DNA of 49,012 bases from an uncultured Bacteroidales bacterium. Lineage in GTDB: Bacteria > Bacteroidota > Bacteroidia > Bacteroidales > F082. This document shows, piece by piece, positions 42,854 to 49,012 of this stretch; positions within the stretch are counted from its first letter, which is position 1; each line of letters begins with the position of its first letter. Made by a program: the position numbers and the translations under genes. The stretch covers positions 1 through 49,012 of the forward strand of contig CAMYYV010000008.1 of assembly GCA_947303625.1 (NCBI GenBank), read 5' to 3'. The notes beneath the pieces were generated by a model. The model did no database searches, was not told where the DNA came from, and was given only the letters and a program-made list of their open reading frames with translations.

Positions 42854-43339
42854 ATGAAAATAGAACGCTTTATTTGCCCCTACACTGTTTACGATCGTCT
42901 TGAGGAACTCGACCCGCGTGATGCCGAGTTGATGCGGCTTGCACACGAGGCCACGCAAAACTCGTATGCGCCTTATTCCAAGTTCCATGTCGGTGCTGCG
43001 GTGCGTTTGGCCAACGGCGCTGTTGTCGTGGGCAACAACATAGAGAATGCGGCCTATCCCAGCGGCCTTTGTGCTGAGCGCGTAACCATGTTTGCTGCCA
43101 TGGCACAATATCCTGGCGTGCCTTTCGAGGCCCTCGCGGTGACGGCCCACTCCGAGTCGAAGCTCATCGAAGAGCCTGTCGCCCCTTGCGGGGCTTGCCG
43201 TCAGGTGATGGTGGAGGTGGAACAGCAGTCGAAACAGCCGTTGCGTGTGCTATGCCAAGGTGAGACGGGCCCCATCTTCGCTTTCGATGGCATTGAGTCG
43301 TTGATGCCGTTTATCTTTTTGGATAAATTTCTTGATTAG
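42854..43339 (+). CDS. cdd: cytidine deaminase
   Basis: NSYAPYSKFHVGAA, CAERV (HAE-like region), PCGACRQV. Confidence 0.93.
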   Translation: MKIERFICPYTVYDRLEELDPRDAELMRLAHEATQNSYAPYSKFHVGAAVRLANGAVVVGNNIENAAYPSGLCAERVTMFAAMAQYPGVPFEALAVTAHSESKLIEEPVAPCGACRQVMVEVEQQSKQPLRVLCQGETGPIFAFDGIESLMPFIFLDKFLD

Positions 43340-43746
43340 GCAAACGTAAACAACAGATTTCCGAAGAAATTCCATAAGGTGGAGGCACCTACGGCAAACA
43401 CCTTGCTGAGGTAGAAGTTCCATTTTAGCTTGCCGTTTAGAAGGTAGACCGTCAGCGTGTCGATGCCCAAGCCGATGAGCGAGATGACGAAATACTTGAG
43501 GTATTCCACACCGATTTGTGGATTCGTGCTTTGGAAAGTCCACACACGGTTGAGGATGTAGTTGGTGGTGGCGGCAAAGACGAAGCCGATGATGTTGCTC
43601 AGGTATTTGTTCCACTTCAGCCATTCCTTACAGACGTAGGTGACGCCGAAGTTGACGAATACACCCGAAAAGCCCACCACGCCGAATTTCACGAACTTCA
43701 GCAGCAACTCACGTGTCAGTTCTATTTTGAGCAACAAGGCTTTCAT
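43336..43746 (-). CDS. GtrA family membrane protein
   Basis: KFVKFGVVGFSGVFVNFGVTY...NYILNRVWTF. Start trimmed to 43746. Confidence 0.85.
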   Translation of the reverse strand: MKALLLKIELTRELLLKFVKFGVVGFSGVFVNFGVTYVCKEWLKWNKYLSNIIGFVFAATTNYILNRVWTFQSTNPQIGVEYLKYFVISLIGLGIDTLTVYLLNGKLKWNFYLSKVFAVGASTLWNFFGNLLFTFA

Positions 43747-43786
43747 CGTTTTTCCTTTTTGACTGCAAAAGTAGGCATTAATTTTG

Positions 43787-43794
43787 TATCTTTG
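43787..43794 (+). promoter_or_regulatory. -7 box TATCTTTG for queA
   Basis: matches TAnnTTTG 15 nt before the ATG, implying a very short 5' UTR. Confidence 0.45.
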
Positions 43795-43808
43795 CACAAA
43801 TTTCACTG

Positions 43809-45020
43809 ATGAACGACGTAAGGAACATCTCCATTGAGGATTACGACTATCCCCTGCCCGACGAACGTATTGCCAAATATCCTTTGGCGGAGCGCGATGC
43901 ATCGAAATTGTTGGTGTTGAAAGATAATAAGATAGACGAGTCCCAATTCAAGCATATAGGCGATTTCTTACCAGGCAATGCCCTGCTGGTTTTCAACGAG
44001 ACCAAGGTCATTCGCGCCCGCCTTCAATTTCACAAGGTCACTGGTTCACGTATCGAGGTGTTTTGTCTTGAGCCAGAGCAAGACTATCAGATGGCATTTT
44101 CAGCCTGCTCGCGCGTGCGCTGGAAGTGTTTGATAGGCAATGCGAAACGTTGGAAGGAAGGCAAGCTTTCCATGGAATTGACGGTGAATGGCGAAGCCGT
44201 GGAGCTTTATGCCGAACGGTTGGCTCAAAACGACCAATATGCTGAAATCGAGTTCTCATGGACTCCTGAGGCCCTTTCGTTTGCTGTGGTGCTGGAGGCC
44301 GCGGGCGAGATCCCGTTGCCGCCGTATCTGCATCGCGATGCCGAGCCTGCCGACCGCGACCGTTACCAGACCGTCTTCGCCCGCTATGACGGCTCGGTGG
44401 CGGCACCCACGGCGGGGTTGCACTTCACCCAGCCGCTCATCGCTGCCTTGCATGCCCAAGGCTTCGCCTTCGACGAGGTGACACTCCATGTGGGGGCTGG
44501 TACTTTCCGACCCGTTGCGACCGAGACCATCGGCGAACATGCCATGCATTCGGAGACGATTGTCGTCCGCAAATCGCTGATACAGAATTTGATCAATCAT
44601 ATAGGGGATCCTGTCATTCCTGTGGGGACCACCAGTACTCGGACACTTGAAAGCCTTTATTGGATTGGCATGCTGTTGAAAGAACAGGGCATGGCACTGC
44701 GTCCCTTGCATGTGGAGCAATGGTTTCCTTACGAGAAGCACGACCCGTTGTCGGCGACAGAGGCCTTGCAATGCCTTGTGGAGTATCTTGACAAGCACAA
44801 CCTCAGCCGTCTCGAAGCCAGCACGGCCCTGATGATAGCGCCGAGTTATAAAATGCGCGTTATCACTGGGCTGATCACTAATTTTCATCAGCCCATGAGC
44901 ACCCTTCTGCTGCTGGTCTCCGCTCTTATCGGTGAACGATGGAAGGATTGTTATCGTTATGCCTTGGACCATAATTTCCGTTTTTTAAGCTATGGCGACA
45001 GCTGTCTGTTTTTGCCATGA
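43809..45020 (+). CDS. queA: S-adenosylmethionine:tRNA ribosyltransferase-isomerase
   Basis: DYDYPLPDERIAKYP; PTAGLHFT; VGAGTFRPV; NFHQPMSTLLLLVSALIG. Confidence 0.95.
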   Translation: MNDVRNISIEDYDYPLPDERIAKYPLAERDASKLLVLKDNKIDESQFKHIGDFLPGNALLVFNETKVIRARLQFHKVTGSRIEVFCLEPEQDYQMAFSACSRVRWKCLIGNAKRWKEGKLSMELTVNGEAVELYAERLAQNDQYAEIEFSWTPEALSFAVVLEAAGEIPLPPYLHRDAEPADRDRYQTVFARYDGSVAAPTAGLHFTQPLIAALHAQGFAFDEVTLHVGAGTFRPVATETIGEHAMHSETIVVRKSLIQNLINHIGDPVIPVGTTSTRTLESLYWIGMLLKEQGMALRPLHVEQWFPYEKHDPLSATEALQCLVEYLDKHNLSRLEASTALMIAPSYKMRVITGLITNFHQPMSTLLLLVSALIGERWKDCYRYALDHNFRFLSYGDSCLFLP

Positions 45021-45077
45021 TTTTTGGAACGGTTTTTGATAATTACAAATTGTTTAATCATCTTAATCCTAATCATC

Positions 45078-45455
45078 ATGAAGAAATCAATCTTATTCGG
45101 AGCTTTGGCATTCTTCGCCATTAGCGTCCTGGGCATCCAAGATGCAACTGCCCAAACCGTTGACACGCAAAACAAGAAGTCGGAAACCACTGTGGCGAAC
45201 CCCAAGAAGGAAAAACCAGATCCGACGAATGTCGACAAAACTACAACAACAACTACTACTAAGGAACAGAAGGCCTGCTGTGCCGAGAAGAAGGACTGCA
45301 GTCAGAAGGATTGCGACCGTAAGAATGCCAAGAACGATCCCAAGGCCAATGCTTCGGTGAAGAAAGGTTCGACCAAGGCCGACAAGGACGTCATGAAACC
45401 CTCCACTAAGAATGAAGCAAAGAAAGCAAAGAAAGGAACTGGCGCTGACAGATAG
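45078..45455 (+). CDS. small secreted Lys-rich protein with Cys cluster, unknown function
   Basis: signal peptide MKKSILFGALAFFAISVLGIQDATAQ; low-complexity KK/T7/CC..C..C tail; followed by a terminator. Confidence 0.6.
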   Translation: MKKSILFGALAFFAISVLGIQDATAQTVDTQNKKSETTVANPKKEKPDPTNVDKTTTTTTTKEQKACCAEKKDCSQKDCDRKNAKNDPKANASVKKGSTKADKDVMKPSTKNEAKKAKKGTGADR

Positions 45456-45475
45456 TTTTGCTGTCTTTTCGATGT

Positions 45476-45513
45476 AAAAATGCGGAACAGGTTAATTCCT
45501 GCTCCGCATTTTT
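45476..45513. terminator. bidirectional intrinsic terminator AAAAATGCGG...CCGCATTTTT
   Basis: stem-loop with A/T tracts between convergent genes. Confidence 0.88.
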
Positions 45514-45530
45514 TTTGTGTCCTTAGTGCC

Positions 45531-46502
45531 TTATTTTTTTCGGCCCGACAGTAACTCAGCGTAGGCGCGCAGGTGTTTTTTCCTTTCGTCGGCGACGTCA
45601 ACGGCCTCCAAAGCCTCGAATGCCTTTCGGTCATAGTCGAGCATCACCTCTTCGACGGCTTCGCGCACGTGCAGGCGGTCGTAGATACTCTGCACCTCTT
45701 CGATTTTCTCTTCTTCGTCATGGTCCATGCGCAAGGTGAAGAGCTGCTCGAGGCGATGGCGGTCACGGTCTGAGGCCAGCTCCAAAGCCTTTAGGTAGAG
45801 GTATGTCTTCTTGTTGTCGGCGATGTCGCCGCCATGGCGTTTGCCGAAGACAGCCACATCGCTGTAGAGGTCGAGGATGTCGTCTTGCAGCTGGAAGCTC
45901 ATGCCCATGTTGAGGCCGAAGTCGTAGAGATGTTGGATGTCGGGTTCTTTGGCGCCGGCCACCGTAGCACCCATCTGCAAGGCGGTGGCCAAGAGTACCG
46001 CGGTCTTCAGTCGGATCATCTCTAAATAGTCGTCAAGGGTCACATTGCCTTGGGTCTCAAAGTTGAGATCCATCTGTTGACCCTCGCAAATCTCGATGGC
46101 CACTTTGCCGAGTTGTTGGGCGAGTTCTGCACCTTTTTGCGGCTTCAGCGCATACTGGAAGGCCATGGCGAGCATGGCATCGCCGGAGAGGATGGCGATG
46201 TCGGCATTCCATTTCTGGTACACCGTCTCCTTGCCTCGGCGTAGTGGCGCCTTGTCCATGATGTCGTCGTGGATGAGTGTGAAGTTGTGGAAGGTCTCCA
46301 AGGCCAAGGCGGGCCACAGGGCTTGTTGCTCGTCACCGTCAAACAGCTCGTTGGCCAAGAGGCAGAGCATGGGGCGGAGACGTTTGCCGCTTTGCAGAAG
46401 AGTGTAAGAGATGGGTTCGTATAGCTCCTTCGGTTGCCCGTCGAGGTCGGTGCTCGCCAAAAAGTCGGCGAAATCCTGTTGCAGTTGCTTGATTTTTTCC
46501 AT
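45531..46502 (-). CDS. polyprenyl (isoprenyl) diphosphate synthase
   Basis: LIHDDIMDKAPLRRGKETV (first Asp-rich), FQLQDDILDLYSD (second Asp-rich). Start trimmed to 46502. Confidence 0.93.
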   Translation of the reverse strand: MEKIKQLQQDFADFLASTDLDGQPKELYEPISYTLLQSGKRLRPMLCLLANELFDGDEQQALWPALALETFHNFTLIHDDIMDKAPLRRGKETVYQKWNADIAILSGDAMLAMAFQYALKPQKGAELAQQLGKVAIEICEGQQMDLNFETQGNVTLDDYLEMIRLKTAVLLATALQMGATVAGAKEPDIQHLYDFGLNMGMSFQLQDDILDLYSDVAVFGKRHGGDIADNKKTYLYLKALELASDRDRHRLEQLFTLRMDHDEEEKIEEVQSIYDRLHVREAVEEVMLDYDRKAFEALEAVDVADERKKHLRAYAELLSGRKK

Positions 46503-46522
46503 GAAAATGAGTTTTGATGGCA

Positions 46523-46530
46523 CAAAGGTA
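46523..46530 (-). promoter_or_regulatory. -7 box (TACCTTTG on minus strand)
   Basis: matches TAnnTTTG ~21 nt upstream of the polyprenyl synthase start. Confidence 0.45.
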
Positions 46531-46586
46531 AAGATTTATTCGCGTACTGACATTTTTGGAGCGAAATTTGTGGTTTTTATTTTATT

Positions 46587-46659
46587 GACGCGGGACTGCG
46601 AGACTACGAGACGCGAGACAAGGTGCCCCGAAGTCTCGGAGTCCCGAAGTCCCGAAGTC
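46587..46659. repeat. short-unit inverted array, GTCTCG/GACTTCGG family (locus 2c)
   Basis: gacgcgggactgcgagactacgagacgcgagaca - aggtgc - cccgaagtctcggagtcccgaagtcccgaagtc; reverse-complement orientation of locus 2a. Confidence 0.78.
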
Positions 46660-46679
46660 AAATAAACACAGAAACACCT

Positions 46680-47735
46680 ATGAAATACCTCCGACTGATT
46701 CCCGCTTTGTTGCTCGGCGCGATGCTGACCGCCTGCAACACGACCAAGAAGCTCTATGAAGCCCAAGAATATGACCAGGTGATCCAGCGCGTGGCGCCCG
46801 ACATCTGCGACGGCGACATGAACGCCAAGCATATCAACTATGTGGCGGCTTCCTACCACAAGGCCAACCAGGCCGACCACGAGCGCATACAGGCCTTGAA
46901 AGCCACTGGTCAACCCGATGTGTGGCCCGAGATTTACCAGCGTTATTGCAGCATGAAAGGCCGCAATGAGGCTTTGTCGTGCTTCCCGACGCAGGTGAAG
47001 AACGGCATGAACTACGTGAAGCTCGACCTCGACGATGACATGATGGCTGCACGCACCAAGGCGGAGAGTTTTTTGGTGGCCAAGGCTAACCAACTGTTGA
47101 GTACAGGTTCGAAACCCGATGCCGAGGAGGCGGAGAAATATATTAATCAGCTTGAGCGTACCAACAGTGGCAATACCAACTTGCCCATGCTGAAGAAGAA
47201 AAGCCTGTTATGCTCTGCTGATCGAGTGCTTGTTGCTGTTGACAACGATGATGAGCGTCCATTGCTGCGCAGTTTTGAAAATGCCGTCTTGCGTTTTGAC
47301 GAAGGAGAGGTCCCAGCCAACGTGGTGCCGGCAACGCGCCATACGAGCATGAAACGTGACGATGCCGAGGTGATGGTCGTCGTAAGTGACATCCAAATTA
47401 CGCCCAATCGTCTCGACGAGGTTACCTTCAAGGAAACCAATGGCAGTAAAACAGTGGAGGTGACCGACCACACGCAAAACAAAACTGTCACCATTACGGG
47501 AACGATCAAATATTATGATGCTTATGGCTATCGCGCCCTTGCTTCAGTGCCTTTCGAGGTGAAGTCCACTTTCAAGAACGACTACACCACCATCAAAGGC
47601 GATCGCGATGCCTGCTCTGCAGAGACGCTGAGTCGCCTTGACAGCAAACCCGTTCCCATCCCGACGGACGAAAGCTTGTTATTGGATGCAGCGAAGAAGC
47701 TTAATGATTTGCTTGCAGCTGAATTGCGGAAATAA
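46680..47735 (+). CDS. lipoprotein of unknown function
   Basis: lipobox ALLLGAMLTAC; ATG at 46680. Confidence 0.6.
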   Translation: MKYLRLIPALLLGAMLTACNTTKKLYEAQEYDQVIQRVAPDICDGDMNAKHINYVAASYHKANQADHERIQALKATGQPDVWPEIYQRYCSMKGRNEALSCFPTQVKNGMNYVKLDLDDDMMAARTKAESFLVAKANQLLSTGSKPDAEEAEKYINQLERTNSGNTNLPMLKKKSLLCSADRVLVAVDNDDERPLLRSFENAVLRFDEGEVPANVVPATRHTSMKRDDAEVMVVVSDIQITPNRLDEVTFKETNGSKTVEVTDHTQNKTVTITGTIKYYDAYGYRALASVPFEVKSTFKNDYTTIKGDRDACSAETLSRLDSKPVPIPTDESLLLDAAKKLNDLLAAELRK

Positions 47736-47783
47736 CATAACCTCAAAGGGGTGATAGCATTAATCCGAAAAAGCATGGGGCTC

Positions 47784-48161
47784 CTATTGCATTTTGGTTA
47801 ATCGTTTCACCACCGAATCCATGATGCGTTCCAAATCGGCGGGCCGCTCGGTGTAATACCGCATGTTTTGCACAAAGATGCTGTCGGTGATGCCGTAATG
47901 CTCAAATAACTGGGCATAATACGCTTGCGAAATCTTGACATAGTCTTTCGGCACAATCGTCGTCGTGTCGTTGGGGTCACGCTCGCGTTCCTGCGTCTTC
48001 TGCCGGTTGATGTCGGCCTCGATGATTTGCACGTCGGTTATGAGGGTGATCATCTCCTGCTCAGTGAGCAGACGGTCGGGAACAAAGCCTTTGTCCTTGC
48101 ATCCAAAGGCGGTTGCAAGGACAAAGAACAAAATAATGCATGATAGTTTTTTCATCTTCAA
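47784..48161 (-). CDS. DUF4296-like lipoprotein
   Basis: lipobox LATAFGC; LLTEQEMITLITDVQIIEADINRQKT...YYTERPADLERIMDSV. Confidence 0.75.
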   Translation of the reverse strand: MKMKKLSCIILFFVLATAFGCKDKGFVPDRLLTEQEMITLITDVQIIEADINRQKTQERERDPNDTTTIVPKDYVKISQAYYAQLFEHYGITDSIFVQNMRYYTERPADLERIMDSVVKRLTKMQ

Positions 48162-49012
48162 TCAGTTGCCGACATCCGAGAGGAATTTGATGCGCATCAG
48201 GCGGACCTCTTCTTCCTCGTATTCGTCCTCACCGAGTTCACGCAAGGCGGCCTGCACGTCGTCCGATTCTGCCTCGTGGAAATAGTCGAGGATGTCCTCT
48301 TGATGGTAGATGTCCACGTAGTCTTCGATGAAGTAGTTGATGTCGAGGTGTGTGCCCGACGACACGATGCTCTCGATTTCCGAAAGCAACTCGTCGAAAC
48401 TTAAGCCCTTGCCGTAGGCGATGTCATCTAACGGGATCTTCTTGTCGATGTTCTGGATGATGCCGATCTTGAGGGCCGAGTTGTTGACCACCGACTTCAC
48501 CACCATGTCGTTGGGACGGGTGATCTCGTTCTCCTCCACATACTCCTTGATGAGCTTGATGAAAGGCTCGCCGAATTTCTCAGCCTTGCCTGCACCCACA
48601 CCTGCGATCTGGGTCATCTCCTCCTTGGTGATGGGGTATTGGATGGCCATGTCTTCGAGCGACGGGTCTTGGAAGATAACGAAAGGCGGCAGGCCGTTCT
48701 GCTTGGCGATAGTCTTACGCAGGTCTTTTAGCAAGGCGAAGAGGGTCTTGTCGGCGCCACCGTCTTTGCCCGCGCCCATGGCGGCCATGGCCTCTGGATC
48801 GTCCTCGTCGGAGTTCTCGTAATCGTGGTCTTTGACGAGCAAGATGGTGTAGGGCTTTTTGATAAAAGCCTTGCCTTCCTTGGTGATCTTCAGGATGCCG
48901 TAGTTTTCGATGTCTTTCGACAAAAGCTTGTGGACCAAGGCCTGACGGATGACGGCAGTCCAGTATTTCTCGTCGTGTTCGTCGCCGGCACCGAAGAACT
49001 CGTTGTTCTCCT
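48162..49012 (-). CDS. recQ: RecQ-like ATP-dependent DNA helicase, C-terminal part (runs off the window)
   Basis: RQC-like YWTAVIRQALVHKLLSKDIENYGILKIT and HRDC-like region LFALLKDLRKTIAKQNGLPPFVIFQDPSLEDMA; frame open to the window end. Confidence 0.82.
   Translation of the reverse strand, partial: ENNEFFGAGDEHDEKYWTAVIRQALVHKLLSKDIENYGILKITKEGKAFIKKPYTILLVKDHDYENSDEDDPEAMAAMGAGKDGGADKTLFALLKDLRKTIAKQNGLPPFVIFQDPSLEDMAIQYPITKEEMTQIAGVGAGKAEKFGEPFIKLIKEYVEENEITRPNDMVVKSVVNNSALKIGIIQNIDKKIPLDDIAYGKGLSFDELLSEIESIVSSGTHLDINYFIEDYVDIYHQEDILDYFHEAESDDVQAALRELGEDEYEEEEVRLMRIKFLSDVGN

Overview
The window looks chromosomal and from a gut-type Bacteroidales (Bacteroidetes): TAnnTTTG -7 boxes, T9SS C-terminal sorting domains, and the DUF4271-hemD-rnpA-yidD-S41 gene order. 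No phage, IS transposase, CRISPR array, tRNA or rRNA was recognised. About 35 genes are supported. Housekeeping genes include adk, hpt, purE, waaA, pdxA, PPi-type pfk, ettA, ackA-pta, rnpA, queA, cdd and recQ. Six genes encode secreted T9SS cargo: an S8 protease with an Fn3 array, a C10 protease, three Asp-box paralogues and one lone protein. There is also a GH92 lipoprotein, an LptF/G permease and surface-glycan genes. The least ordinary content is non-coding. Several unrelated families of palindromic elements are scattered through the window. (i) A ~132-bp nested, dyad-symmetric element occurs in three copies (17309-17440, 22662-22792, 24054-24189), with hairpin arms that covary and an invariant inner GCGGCGGC/GCCGCCGC stem at fixed distance from both ends. 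(ii) 'Short-unit inverted arrays' are built of 6-8-nt degenerate tandem units: a GGCYnnn family with 4 loci, a GTCTCGnn family with 3 loci all in divergent promoter regions, and a GGTCAGG family with 1 locus. (iii) A CTTCGACAAGCTCAGG doublet shows a compensatory change. (iv) Three palindromes sit in-frame inside surface-glycan genes (waaA and an O-antigen ligase-like gene). Many of these elements begin or end within 0-2 nt of a stop codon. No mobilising enzyme is visible here, so mobility is inference. Assignments come from reading the sequence; no database search was run.
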